Below are positions 16,551 to 25,248 of a DNA stretch of 28,278 nucleotides, in pieces. Numbering within the stretch: position 1 is the stretch's first letter; each line of letters opens with the position of its first letter. A model generated the notes under the pieces. The model was not told the DNA's origin. It did no database searches and saw only the letters and a list, made by a program, of their open reading frames with translations. This stretch comes from Cyclobacteriaceae bacterium (GTDB lineage: Bacteria; Bacteroidota; Bacteroidia; Cytophagales; Cyclobacteriaceae). The stretch spans positions 1 to 28,278 of the forward strand of contig JANYDR010000069.1 of the NCBI GenBank assembly GCA_025363495.1, read 5' to 3'. The position numbers were made by a program, and so were the translations under genes.

Positions 16551-17411
16551 ATGTTTTTGTTAAAGCTTCTCTCCCGCTTGCCACTATCGGTGCTTTATGT
16601 TTTTTCGGATTTTATGTTCGTGATCGGCTATTACGTTATTCGATATCGTAGAACTGTCGTGCAAGCAAACCTTAAGAATTCATTTCCCGAAAAGACCTTA
16701 AAAGAATTGCGTCATATTGAAAAAGAGTTTTATCGCAATCTCTGCGACTACCCTATAGAGACGCTTAAACTTATGACCATGTCCGAAGTTGAGATAACCA
16801 GGAGAATGGATTATAAGAATCCGGAAGAAGTGGAATTATTTGCCCGGCAAGGGCAGTCAATGATCTATCTTACAGCCCATCAATTCAACTGGGAATGGCT
16901 ATTGGCAGGAGCTTGCATAAGTACTTCACCCGCGATTTATTATGTATATCAGGCACAATCATCAAAATTCTTCGATAATTTTTCGAATTTAATCCGCCAA
17001 CGTTTTGGGGCAAAGCCAATCAAACGTGAGAAGGTAGGACGTGAAGCAATTAAGCTGAAAAGTACATTGCATGGACTTGCACTTCTTGCGGATCAGTTCC
17101 CAGGACTTGATCATGACAAACGTTTTTGGACGCCTTTTTTTCATCAGGACACGGCTTTCTTTCAGGGCATCAATCAATTGGCAATTATCACGCAGTACCC
17201 TGTCTTATTTTTTGTAACCAAAAAAGTGAAGCGAGGCTATTATGAAAGTGAAATTATAAGAATAGCCGAGCCGCCGTATGCAAAGAATGATTTTACAGTT
17301 GTCGAGAATTATGTAAAGGCAACCGAAAAGATAATTCGTGAACAGCCTGAGGGTTGGTTGTGGTCACACGATCGGTGGAAGAGGACGAGGGAGGAAATGG
17401 GCAATCAGTAG
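16551..17411 (+). CDS. LpxL/HtrB-like lysophospholipid (lipid A) acyltransferase
   Basis: A 286-residue member of the LPLAT superfamily, lipid A acyltransferase branch. A hydrophobic N-terminal anchor (about 8-32) is followed by RYRRTVVQANLKNSFP, typical of the family. The catalytic HxxxxE motif is H110-QFNW-E115 (family usual HFGNWE), and DQFPGLD (183-189) corresponds to the second conserved block. It probably adds a secondary acyl chain to lipid A or an aminolipid at the inner membrane. Length is close to the family norm of 290-310. The stop codon lies inside the first copy of the CAGTAGGCAA repeat, and the gene converges on the SNF2 helicase gene. Confidence 0.88.
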   Translation: MFLLKLLSRLPLSVLYVFSDFMFVIGYYVIRYRRTVVQANLKNSFPEKTLKELRHIEKEFYRNLCDYPIETLKLMTMSEVEITRRMDYKNPEEVELFARQGQSMIYLTAHQFNWEWLLAGACISTSPAIYYVYQAQSSKFFDNFSNLIRQRFGAKPIKREKVGREAIKLKSTLHGLALLADQFPGLDHDKRFWTPFFHQDTAFFQGINQLAIITQYPVLFFVTKKVKRGYYESEIIRIAEPPYAKNDFTVVENYVKATEKIIREQPEGWLWSHDRWKRTREEMGNQ

Positions 17412-17505
17412 GCAAGTTGCAATGGACAGTAGGCAAAGTCAACGGTGAACGAAAGCATAATCCTTCAATTTACGAAGCTCTTTGCCTACTATTTTTTTGC
17501 CTACA
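17406..17505. repeat. Nested inverted repeat of CAGTAGGCAA words between convergent genes
   Basis: Two direct copies on the left (CAGTAGGCAAG at 17406-17416 and CAGTAGGCAAAG at 17427-17438) face two inverted copies on the right (CTTTGCCTACT at 17480-17490 and TTGCCTAC at 17498-17505). The inner pair gives a perfect 11-bp stem with a 41-nt loop; the outer pair gives 8 bp. The element overlaps the stop codon of the acyltransferase gene and ends 9 nt before the helicase stop. A T-run (17492-17498) follows the inner stem on the plus strand, so it could serve as a bidirectional terminator. It also looks like a dispersed repeat. Confidence 0.65.
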
Positions 17506-17514
17506 GCTTACTGG

Positions 17515-20466
17515 CTAAGCAAGCATCATCTCAATATCCTCCCTCGTAAGCGCCTTAACAATACTCTCCTCTGTACTGATTAAACTTTCTGAAAGTTTTG
17601 TTTTACGCTGTTGCAATTGGAGAATTTTCTCTTCGACAGTATTTCGTGTGATGAACTTATAGGTAAATACTTTTTTCTTTTGTCCGATTCTATGAGCACG
17701 GTCAATAGCTTGTTGCTCAACGGCTGGGTTCCACCATGGATCAAGTATAAACACATAATCCGCTTCAGTAAGATTCAGACCTAGTCCTCCAGCCTTAATT
17801 GATATTAAAAAAATTTTCAGTTCGGGATCTTTATTAAATTTTTCAACCTGGTCTTTCCGGTCCATGCTTGATCCGTCGAGGTAAGCAAAATCAATCTTCT
17901 TTGATTTTAAAAACTCTTTAACGATTTCAAGGTGTTTTACAAACTGACTGAAGATTAAAAGTTTATGCCCTTCCAGTAAAGCATTTTCAATCATGTGAGA
18001 AAGATCCTCCAGTTTTCCGGAATCACCTTTATAGTGTACATCCACCATTCTTGGATGATTGGATATCTGGCGAAGTTTCGTGAGACCTTCCAATATGGTG
18101 ATGCGTGAATTATTAAGACCTTCTTTTTCGATCAGGTCAAGAATTTTATGCCGATAAAAAGATTTTGCCTCTTCGTATTTTTCCTCCTGAGCAGGTGAAA
18201 GGTTTGTATAATAAATATTTTCAACTTTTTCTGGCAGATCAGTTGCCACCTGTGACTTCAGCCTTCTTAATACAAATGGTTTAATAATGGCATTCAGTTT
18301 TTTCGTCTTGGCTTCATCCTGGCGCTTTTCAATTGGGACCTGGTATTCATTCTTGAAGAATGTCTGTCCACCCAATAACCCTGGATTAATAAATGTCATT
18401 TGAGACCAGAGATCCATCGTTGTATTTTCCAGTGGAGTACCGGTTAACGTCAATTTGAAACGGGATTTCAACTGAAGTACAGCTTTTGCAATATTCGAAG
18501 TGGGATTTTTAATCACCTGTGATTCATCAAGAATAATGTAGTGGAAATTAAATTTTTGTAATGATTCAATATCCAATCGTGTGATGCCATAGGAGGTTAG
18601 CACGATGTCATACTTGCTGAATCGCTCGGTATCTTTATTGCGATTAGTGCCGGTGTAAGTAAGAATTTTTAAATCAGGTGTAAACTTGGCGGCTTCCATT
18701 TCCCAATTGTATAAGAGGGAAGTCGGCATAATTAGCAGTGAAGTACCGGCATTTCCTTTTTCTTTTTCCGACTGGAGAAGTGTTAGCGTCTGAACTGTTT
18801 TCCCAAGGCCCATATCATCCGCAAGGCAACCACCAAGACGGAATTCATTTAAGAACCTGAGCCAGTTATATCCTGCTTTTTGATATGGACGAAGCTGACC
18901 GCTGAATCCTGCTGGCAGTGGATAGTCTTTTATGCCAGTAAAATTTTCAAGATTGCGCAGACGATCACTCATATGCACTTTGGCGAGATTGCCCTCCTGA
19001 AGTTCTTTTACAAGATTGAGATGGTACTTATGAAGGACTGGTTTTTCATTTGCCCCGTGAGTTTCACTCATGGCAAAAAGATCACCGTATTTGATCAACC
19101 AAGCTTCCGGAATGATGGCTATTTCTCCATTGGGAAGTTTGAACTCAACTTTCTTTTTAAGAATCAGCTTGCGCAATTCTTTAAATGAAATCTCATATTC
19201 TCCGAAACGGATCTTTGCGTGAATGTCGAACCAATCAATGCCTTCTTTTACTTCGAGTTCAATGACAGCCTTTCCTACAAAATATTTTTTATCGCGATTA
19301 TCCGGTTGACTTACTTCAAAACCGAAGTTTAGAAGATTCACCCGGTTTTCGTTAATCCATGAGAAGGCGTGTGCTTTTTCGACGGCAGTTCTGAAATTAC
19401 CTGAGATAGGCAATCCTAATTTTATAAGGGTTTGCGCATATTTTTTTTCTGTCGTGATGTCGCGCTTGATTCGATGGAAAATAAAGTCATTGTCTTTTTT
19501 TTCCATTGATACACTGACATCTCCAAAGGCATCACCACGAAAGCGATACTTGCCGTACTTGAAGGATAGATCGAAAACTATTTTTCCAGCTTCATCATTA
19601 CTTGGTTTTTCTTCAGGATGATCAACAAAGAGAGTGGCGGCTTCTTTGGTGTTGGCGGGCGGTAATTCTGAAATTGTAAGCAGAGGATGAGGTTCGTAAA
19701 CGTTCTTATTAATTTCGAAACCCTGAACTTCAACATCCTCAAATGAGGCAATCAGTGCTGTGATGAAATTATTATAGTAATTCTCTTCAAGATTTTTTGG
19801 GATCACTATATTTTTTCGTGTGAGAAATGGATTAAGCTTTTTCCCATCCACAGGTTTATCGAATCCGTAAAGTTTCCCGTCTATTACAATCCATGCAGGG
19901 CTTTTACAAACCATGTATGCGGCAATATTTGGAATTTCCACATTCTTTTCTTCGTAAGTAATAGTAGGGTAATACGTGGTGTTTTCTGAAGTACGAATGA
20001 AATGGAATTTTACGTTGGCACGGTGATCGAGCACTTCAACCTTGCGCCAGGTTGGCTCGCCATCATTACCCATCTCGTAAAGCCGTTTGCCCTTTATCTT
20101 CTCGAGTACGGCAGCTCTACGCTTTTCCATGTAGGCTTCGATCTGCTCTTGCAGGAGTTTTTCTTCGCCTTTGTCTTTCTTGAAAATCTTTGCGAAGAAC
20201 TCATCCGGCTTCATTATTTTTTTTGAAAAATGTCGCAAGACAGCATCCTGATTCATGCTATCCATGAGGTCGATCAGCTCATAGTCTCGTTCATCAAGGC
20301 CCTTGGCAAATTCTCTGGCATTTTTTGATGAAATGTTCTGGTGCTGGTAGGTGAGCTTCCCTTTTTCGTCAAGACGAACGATAAAAGCTTCGAAAATATA
20401 GCCCAGATACTCGTGTTGATACAACGAGTAAATCAATTGAAAGGGCTGTGCTGCCGAAACTTTCAT
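17515..20466 (-). CDS. SNF2-family DNA helicase/translocase
   Basis: A 983-residue bacterial SNF2 ATPase. The helicase core occupies roughly residues 520-983: Walker A DDMGLGKT (550-557), Walker B DESQ (647-650, where SNF2 enzymes vary among DEAH, DEAQ and DEGQ), motif III LTGTPLEN, and motifs V-VI SIKAGGLGLNLTEADYVF and QQAIDRAHRIGQ (918-929). The N-terminal 500 residues are long and acidic/basic mixed, probably the bacterial SNF2-associated domain. I see no SWIM zinc finger (no CxC...CxH near the N-terminus). Likely a DNA-dependent ATPase that remodels protein-DNA complexes. Located 138 bp after the permease gene. No restriction or defence genes are next to it. Confidence 0.93.
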   Translation of the reverse strand: MKVSAAQPFQLIYSLYQHEYLGYIFEAFIVRLDEKGKLTYQHQNISSKNAREFAKGLDERDYELIDLMDSMNQDAVLRHFSKKIMKPDEFFAKIFKKDKGEEKLLQEQIEAYMEKRRAAVLEKIKGKRLYEMGNDGEPTWRKVEVLDHRANVKFHFIRTSENTTYYPTITYEEKNVEIPNIAAYMVCKSPAWIVIDGKLYGFDKPVDGKKLNPFLTRKNIVIPKNLEENYYNNFITALIASFEDVEVQGFEINKNVYEPHPLLTISELPPANTKEAATLFVDHPEEKPSNDEAGKIVFDLSFKYGKYRFRGDAFGDVSVSMEKKDNDFIFHRIKRDITTEKKYAQTLIKLGLPISGNFRTAVEKAHAFSWINENRVNLLNFGFEVSQPDNRDKKYFVGKAVIELEVKEGIDWFDIHAKIRFGEYEISFKELRKLILKKKVEFKLPNGEIAIIPEAWLIKYGDLFAMSETHGANEKPVLHKYHLNLVKELQEGNLAKVHMSDRLRNLENFTGIKDYPLPAGFSGQLRPYQKAGYNWLRFLNEFRLGGCLADDMGLGKTVQTLTLLQSEKEKGNAGTSLLIMPTSLLYNWEMEAAKFTPDLKILTYTGTNRNKDTERFSKYDIVLTSYGITRLDIESLQKFNFHYIILDESQVIKNPTSNIAKAVLQLKSRFKLTLTGTPLENTTMDLWSQMTFINPGLLGGQTFFKNEYQVPIEKRQDEAKTKKLNAIIKPFVLRRLKSQVATDLPEKVENIYYTNLSPAQEEKYEEAKSFYRHKILDLIEKEGLNNSRITILEGLTKLRQISNHPRMVDVHYKGDSGKLEDLSHMIENALLEGHKLLIFSQFVKHLEIVKEFLKSKKIDFAYLDGSSMDRKDQVEKFNKDPELKIFLISIKAGGLGLNLTEADYVFILDPWWNPAVEQQAIDRAHRIGQKKKVFTYKFITRNTVEEKILQLQQRKTKLSESLISTEESIVKALTREDIEMMLA

Positions 20467-20604
20467 GCGATTTTGGGCTAAAAAAGGTGTTTACTTCTTC
20501 AGAGAGGCACCAAGATGTGATTTTGGCACTTTTCAGAATAAGCCGAATGGCAAATTAGATAATCTCCGGTAAAGTTTTTTTGCGTTTTCGACCGAAACCT
20601 TACA

Positions 20605-21825
20605 TCAAAGATTATCGATGGAATAGGATCGGGATGCTAAAATGGCAGGTCGGATAGAAACCAGCAGTGTTACCAAAAGAACTACCGAACCAGTAAGGAG
20701 AAAATCTGAGGGATCCATTTTCACGGGATAATTGGAGACAATTGCATTCTCCATACCCATGCCAACCAATCCAACAGTGTCCTGCAGGAAACAAAGCAGA
20801 GCTCCCAGCAGCAAACCAATTGTCGCTCCGATAAAAGATATCAACGCTCCTTCTGTTAGAAAGATTTTCTTTATAAGTGATGCCGGCGCACCCATCGCTG
20901 TTAGAATGCTGATATCTTTTTTCTTGTCAATGGCCAACATCATAAGTGAGAAGAACATATTGATGGATCCAACCAGAAGCAAAAGAGTAAGGGAAAAGAA
21001 CAAAAAAAGTTTTTCAAACTTTAATAACCGGTACAAATCTTTATGCTGTTCTTCATTGGTAAGAACGGAGAAATTTTCTCCTATCTTTTCACGAAGTAAA
21101 GCCTGAACCTTCAAAGGGTCAACGCCATCGGTTTGCACTTCAAGCGAAGTACGTTTGTTGCCATAGTCTAAAAGCTCTCTTGCAAAATCGAGAGGAACAA
21201 AGATGTAGTTCTCGTCGTAATTCTTTTCAATGGAAAATACTGATCCGGGTCGTATGCTTTTGTGAGAATACATTTTTGAGGGATCGATTGTTCCTGTCTT
21301 AAAATTCTTAATGTAAAAAACTTGCAGCGCATTCCTGTCATCTGTGACTTCGGCAGATAGAGTATAGCGCACCCCCCGACCAATAATAGCAAACGGGATA
21401 TTGTCCTTTTTTAATTTCAGTTCTCCTTCCGTAATATGGTCGTCAAGCCTGTGTTGGTCTATAAAATTATCGCTTACGCCTTTAATCGTTACTACCATAT
21501 TGGCATCCCTGTATTTGATGTAAGCATAATCTTCAATTACTTGTGTCACTGTTTTTACACCTGGAACTGATTGAATAGAGGATAGCAGTTGATCGTTCAT
21601 TTCAAATGATTTTCCCCGGACCAATTCAATTTTGAGTTCCGGATCAAAAGATGTGTAAAGAGAACGAAGTAAAACCTCAAGGCCATTGAAAACAGAAAGC
21701 ACGATGATCAATGCAGCAGTAGCAAAAGCCATTGCTGTCATTGATAGAATAGAGATAATGTTAATGAAGTTCTGCTTTCGTTTGGACAGAAAGTAACGTC
21801 TGGCGATGAAGAAGGGAAGATTCAT
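20605..21825 (-). CDS. LolC/LolE-like ABC transporter permease (FtsX/MacB type)
   Basis: A 406-residue integral membrane subunit. One transmembrane helix near 24-48 (SILSMTAMAFATAALIIVLS) precedes a periplasmic MacB_PCD-like domain of about 220 residues. Three C-terminal helices follow at about 272-298, 322-348 and 375-393, with the FtsX-domain coupling segment KKKDISILTAMGA at 301-313. This is the layout of LolC/LolE, which with LolD release lipoproteins from the inner membrane. The matching ATPase is not in the window. It follows rbfA by 14 nt, so the two are one operon, an arrangement I recall from other Bacteroidota. The lipoprotein-release role is by family inference. Confidence 0.88.
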   Translation of the reverse strand: MNLPFFIARRYFLSKRKQNFINIISILSMTAMAFATAALIIVLSVFNGLEVLLRSLYTSFDPELKIELVRGKSFEMNDQLLSSIQSVPGVKTVTQVIEDYAYIKYRDANMVVTIKGVSDNFIDQHRLDDHITEGELKLKKDNIPFAIIGRGVRYTLSAEVTDDRNALQVFYIKNFKTGTIDPSKMYSHKSIRPGSVFSIEKNYDENYIFVPLDFARELLDYGNKRTSLEVQTDGVDPLKVQALLREKIGENFSVLTNEEQHKDLYRLLKFEKLFLFFSLTLLLLVGSINMFFSLMMLAIDKKKDISILTAMGAPASLIKKIFLTEGALISFIGATIGLLLGALLCFLQDTVGLVGMGMENAIVSNYPVKMDPSDFLLTGSVVLLVTLLVSIRPAILASRSYSIDNL

Positions 21826-21839
21826 CAGAAACGAGGGAA

Positions 21840-22214
21840 TTAAGAATCCTTTGAATCAATAGGTGGAATATTAAGACTCTTAATCAGGTCTTCAATACGC
21901 TGTGCTCCTTCTTCAGTTTCATCAATGAAAAAATTGATTTGAGGAACAATGCGTGCCTGATTTCGAATGCGTTCACCTAACGCCTTTCGGATTTCCTTTT
22001 TATGCAGCTCAAGTTTTTCTAGCAGAGCCTTTTTGTCTTTTACCAATGCCATGCTGATGTAAACCCGCACCACGCTGAGATCGGGACTGACTTTTGCGTC
22101 CATTATTGTGACAAACTCGCTACCAAGAAGCCCTCTCTGATCTCGCTGGAAGATATCACTGAGTTCTTTTTGAATCAGCTTACTGAATTTTTGCTGTCGC
22201 ACGGTTCCACTCAT
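21840..22214 (-). CDS. rbfA: 30S ribosome-binding factor RbfA
   Basis: A 124-residue KH-like protein required for maturation of the 16S rRNA 5' end and for 30S assembly. Family features visible: RQQKFSKLIQKELSDIF at the N-terminus, a central VSPDLSVVRVYIS strand, and IVPQINFFIDETEEGAQRIEDLI, in which the P.I.F..D...E....I pattern is diagnostic. The length is normal. TATCTTTA, close to a -7 box, ends only 4 nt before the ATG. The gene is divergent from the TTG-start membrane protein across 295 bp that contain a CACAGAT-type repeat. Confidence 0.96.
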   Translation of the reverse strand: MSGTVRQQKFSKLIQKELSDIFQRDQRGLLGSEFVTIMDAKVSPDLSVVRVYISMALVKDKKALLEKLELHKKEIRKALGERIRNQARIVPQINFFIDETEEGAQRIEDLIKSLNIPPIDSKDS

Positions 22215-22218
22215 GAGG

Positions 22219-22226
22219 TAAAGATA
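22219..22226 (-). promoter_or_regulatory. Possible -7 box (TATCTTTA) for rbfA
   Basis: On the minus strand TATCTTTA is one mismatch from TAnnTTTG and is separated from the rbfA ATG by CCTC only. Transcription from it would give a leaderless or almost leaderless message. No clear -33 TTG was found. Confidence 0.25.
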
Positions 22227-22282
22227 AGAAAGTCGGGGGTGAAAAGATTATAGTTCAGACAGGCATAACTTTAATGCATTTA

Positions 22283-22394
22283 GCCACAGATGTCACCGAT
22301 TTTCACATATGAATACGAATGTTATCTGTGTTTTGTTGAACGACCAAAAAAATTTTCTGCATCTGACCTGCGTAAATCTGTGTCATCTGTGAGA
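22283..22394. repeat. Imperfect inverted repeat built from CACAGAT words
   Basis: The left arm (22283-22306) carries GCCACAGATGTCACCGATTT. The complement of the right arm (22371-22394) carries CTCACAGATGACACAGATTT, so 15-16 of about 18 central positions agree. A third word in the right-arm orientation, ATCTGTG, is at 22324-22330. The element fills much of the 295-bp gap between rbfA and the plus-strand membrane protein gene. The rest of the gap shows no ORF, RNA gene or clear terminator that I can support. Similar 'CACAGATTTCACAGAT' sequences are, from memory, dispersed repeats in various bacteria. Confidence 0.55.
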
Positions 22395-22509
22395 AGCATT
22401 TCAGGCTGCAGAAATCAGTTCGCGGATATTTTTGTTTTAACAATCTTATCAGAAGCCCTACCATACCCTTACTATTTTTTAGTTATTTGCGCATTAATAA
22501 GAAAACTTC

Positions 22510-23901
22510 TTGCTCCGCTACTTTCGCATAAACGATCCTTACAGGCTTTTGAGCCTTTTAATATTGCTCATACTGGTGAGCCTTCCCTTATTGATCAATT
22601 TACCGGCCATGACAATCCAGGAATTGAAAAATATTGTCCTGGGTGAAGTGATAGGGGACAAACTTTTATATGTTGAAATTATTGATCGCACGGCACCCAT
22701 GATGGCGCTTTTCGATGGATTACTGAATTTTATCTTTGGACGATCGCTGATGGCGCGCCATATCCTTGCACTGATTATAATTTTTTTTCAAGCTACCTAC
22801 TTTGGTATTTTGCTGATTAACAATAAGGCTTACAATGAAAATAGTTATGTGCCTGCATTGATCTTTGGATTCCTGTGTTTCTTTTCTTTTGATCTCTTAG
22901 CAGTCTCTCCGGAGTTGCTGGCGTCTACATTATTGCTGCTGGCGTTGAATAATCTTTTTAAAGAAATTGAGTTTCGCGTGGACCGCGATTCTATTGTATT
23001 GAATCTTGGGGTTTTTTTAGGAGTAGCGTCGCTGTTCCTTTTCTCTTATACCATTTTTCTGGTGGGCGCCATTTTCATTTTGATAGTATTTGCAAGGGCT
23101 ACATTCCGAAAGATTCTTTTGGTTTTGTTTGGATACGGATTGGTCCATGCTATTCTTTTAATATTTTACTATTGCTATGGAGAAACAGATGAATTGTGGG
23201 CAAATTTCTACGTAGCTAACATCGTACAATTGAAGGCAAGTCTTGTAGGGATGAAATCGATTTTTGTATTGGGAATTGTGCCTATCGCATATTTCGTTAT
23301 ATCACTTTTCATGCTGACGCGTGAGGCACGTTTTACGAAATATCAATCACAACTCTTTCAGGTTATCTTTCTGTGGTTGGGAATTGCTATTCTTCAGGTT
23401 TGGTTCACTCCGGAAAGAACGCCTCATAGTTTCTTCACCTTCATTCCGCCCGCTGCTTATTTTATAAGTCATTACCTCTTGTTGATCCGAAGAAAGGCGA
23501 TAGCGGAGTTTATGTTGTGGGTATTAATCCTGGGATTGATTTCCATCAGCCTTCTTTCCAAAAACGGGATTATAGAAAGAGTCAACTATGCAGCGCTTTT
23601 TCCAACTCATTCTTCTTATGAAAAGATAGTAGTCGATAAAAAGATCATGATCGTGGGAGATGATCTTTCTCTTTTTCAAAACAACAGACTCGCAGCATAT
23701 TTTTTGGATTGGGAACTCTCCCGAAAATATTTTGATCAGCCTGATTATTATGAGAATGTCATTAAGATTGATAAATCTATTCTAGAGAATGCCCCGGATG
23801 TAATTATTGATGAGAGCAATCGCATGGGTCCTTTTCTTGAACGAATTCCTTTGCTAAAGAAAAATTACAGGAAGGAAAATGATATTTACTGGAAGCGTTA
23901 G
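22510..23901 (+). CDS. Polytopic membrane protein (DUF6427-like), function unknown
   Basis: A 463-residue protein dominated by hydrophobic segments, roughly ten or more transmembrane helices, with a soluble C-terminal tail of about 90 residues (from about 375) rich in charged residues. An in-frame TAA at 22498 and the lack of any nearby ATG leave TTG at 22510 as the natural start. The frame from there reads LRYFRINDPYRLL. An FRINDPYR-type N-terminus with an early E..DR.AP motif (about 56-63) recalls Bacteroidota proteins sometimes grouped as DUF6427 and, loosely, GT-C glycosyltransferase-like membrane folds. I cannot assign a function. It overlaps the convergent rpiB by 4 nt. Confidence 0.8.
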   Translation: MLRYFRINDPYRLLSLLILLILVSLPLLINLPAMTIQELKNIVLGEVIGDKLLYVEIIDRTAPMMALFDGLLNFIFGRSLMARHILALIIIFFQATYFGILLINNKAYNENSYVPALIFGFLCFFSFDLLAVSPELLASTLLLLALNNLFKEIEFRVDRDSIVLNLGVFLGVASLFLFSYTIFLVGAIFILIVFARATFRKILLVLFGYGLVHAILLIFYYCYGETDELWANFYVANIVQLKASLVGMKSIFVLGIVPIAYFVISLFMLTREARFTKYQSQLFQVIFLWLGIAILQVWFTPERTPHSFFTFIPPAAYFISHYLLLIRRKAIAEFMLWVLILGLISISLLSKNGIIERVNYAALFPTHSSYEKIVVDKKIMIVGDDLSLFQNNRLAAYFLDWELSRKYFDQPDYYENVIKIDKSILENAPDVIIDESNRMGPFLERIPLLKKNYRKENDIYWKR

Positions 23902-24329
23902 CAACTAATCTTATCAACCCTGCGGGCATGGCGACCGCCTTCAAAATCTGTAGTTAAAAATCGTGTTGTGATTTTTTCAGCAAGTTCAATGCTGATAAAG
24001 CGTTCAGGAAGGCAAAGGACGTTGGCATTGTTATGCTGGCGTGCGAGCGCTGCTAAATCTTCCTGCCAGCAAATGGCGGCACGTATACCCTGATGCTTGT
24101 TGGCAGTAATTGCGACCCCATTCGCACTTCCGCAGACAAGTATTCCCAAATCGAATTCTTTTTTTTCAACCGCTAATGCCACAGGATGAGCAAAGTCAGC
24201 ATAGTCGGTCGATTCGGGACTGTGTGTACCGAAATCTTTTATAGAATAGCCCTTTTGTTCAAGCCATTTTTTAAGATGCTCTTTATACGTAAAGCCCGCA
24301 TGGTCAGATCCGATTGCAAGTTTTTGCAT
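23898..24329 (-). CDS. rpiB: Ribose 5-phosphate isomerase B
   Basis: A 143-residue RpiB/LacAB-family isomerase interconverting ribose 5-phosphate and ribulose 5-phosphate in the pentose phosphate pathway. IGSDHAGF (6-13) starts the substrate site, the catalytic cysteine is C66 in CGSANG, and RQHNNANVLCLPER carries the conserved phosphate-binding segment. Length is normal. The start codon overlaps the tatC stop by 1 nt (TAATG), so the two are translationally coupled. At the other end the stop overlaps the convergent membrane protein gene by 4 nt, with no room for a separate terminator. Confidence 0.96.
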   Translation of the reverse strand: MQKLAIGSDHAGFTYKEHLKKWLEQKGYSIKDFGTHSPESTDYADFAHPVALAVEKKEFDLGILVCGSANGVAITANKHQGIRAAICWQEDLAALARQHNNANVLCLPERFISIELAEKITTRFLTTDFEGGRHARRVDKISC

Positions 24330-25165
24330 TATGCTGTCATTTCATCTGCTTTTGCCTCTTGTTCCTCTTCCTTTCTCTTTTGTCTTACAACGTATGCCGA
24401 GATGAAAATACTTATTTCGTAAAGCATAAACAATGGAAGAGAAATCAATACCTGGCTTAATGGATCCGGAGGGGTAACAATTGCCCCAATGATAAGAATT
24501 ATAACAATCGCATGACGACGATACGTACGCATGAACTTAGGTGTCAATAATCCAATCTTTGTCATGAAATAAACGACAACCGGCAATTGAAACAGAAGTC
24601 CGCTTCCAAAAACCAATGCGATGAATGTTGATACGTATGATGTGATGTCAAATTCATTGACAATCATATCGCTGATTGAATAGGAAGAGAAGAACAATGT
24701 CATCATCGGGCAGAGAATGAAATAGCCAAATGAGATTCCCAATAAAAACAGGAATGAAACAGCAAACACCGCGCCGCCTGAATTCTTTGCTTCGTTCTGA
24801 TGAAGACCTGGTTTAATAAACCGCCATATTTCCCAGAACACATATGGAAATGATATGATAAAGCCGAGCACAAAAGATGCAAGGATCTGCATGGTGAACT
24901 GCCCGGTCATGTAGCGGCTCTGCACCTTAAAAGGGAAGGCGGGGAAGCAAAGATTATCCGTGCCAAGGAAGTGGCCGAGACTACAAAGCCAGCGAAATGT
25001 CGGGAAATCAATTTTTGCCGGGGCAAAGATGATATTTTGAAACACCCAAGGGGCATAGACGAATCCCACAATGGTAAATACCACGATAGCAATGATGGAA
25101 CGAACTATGTGCCAGCGTAACTCCTCGAGGTGATCGAGGAACGACATTTCTTTTTCTTCACTCAT
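24329..25165 (-). CDS. tatC: Sec-independent protein translocase subunit TatC
   Basis: A 278-residue six-helix membrane protein that recognises twin-arginine signal peptides. Hallmarks present: FLDHLEELR near the N-terminus (9-17), FPYVFWEIWRFIKPGL in the first cytoplasmic loop, and TPPDPLSQ near helix 5. The first periplasmic loop is longer than in E. coli (about residues 48-90) and has two cysteines, C61 and C73, that could form a disulfide; I recall such an extended loop in other Bacteroidota TatC. The C-terminus is highly charged (KRKEEEQEAKADE). tatA/B are not in the window. It lies 83 bp after glyA and overlaps rpiB. Confidence 0.96.
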   Translation of the reverse strand: MSEEKEMSFLDHLEELRWHIVRSIIAIVVFTIVGFVYAPWVFQNIIFAPAKIDFPTFRWLCSLGHFLGTDNLCFPAFPFKVQSRYMTGQFTMQILASFVLGFIISFPYVFWEIWRFIKPGLHQNEAKNSGGAVFAVSFLFLLGISFGYFILCPMMTLFFSSYSISDMIVNEFDITSYVSTFIALVFGSGLLFQLPVVVYFMTKIGLLTPKFMRTYRRHAIVIILIIGAIVTPPDPLSQVLISLPLFMLYEISIFISAYVVRQKRKEEEQEAKADEMTA

Positions 25166-25248
25166 AAAAATAGATCCCCGGATACATAAACAACTTCACA
25201 AACTAACCGCGAAAGTCAACGTATTCCGCGGGAAATAAAAATTATCAA

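Noticed and set aside
17406..17517. Possible CRISPR-like repeat cluster
   Set aside because: The copies are short, occur in both orientations and have no regular spacers, so the structure is a nested inverted repeat.
17515..20466. SNF2 helicase as part of a phage-defence system (DISARM-like)
   Set aside because: No methyltransferase, PLD nuclease, DUF1998 or restriction gene lies next to it; its neighbours are rbfA, a LolC/E-like permease and a lipid acyltransferase.
20467..20604. Promoter or small gene in the 138-bp gap before the SNF2 gene
   Set aside because: There is no ORF of note. TAATTTG is one base short of the -7 consensus and no -33 TTG is placed correctly; nothing I can support.
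22290..22646. Plus-strand open frame of 118 codons across the rbfA / membrane protein gap
   Set aside because: It runs through the CACAGAT repeat and into the membrane protein gene in another frame, and its product has no recognisable features.
25166..25248. Terminator between glyA and tatC (CCGCG...CGCGG)
   Set aside because: The 5-bp stem has a long loop and no T-run after it, so evidence for termination is too weak.
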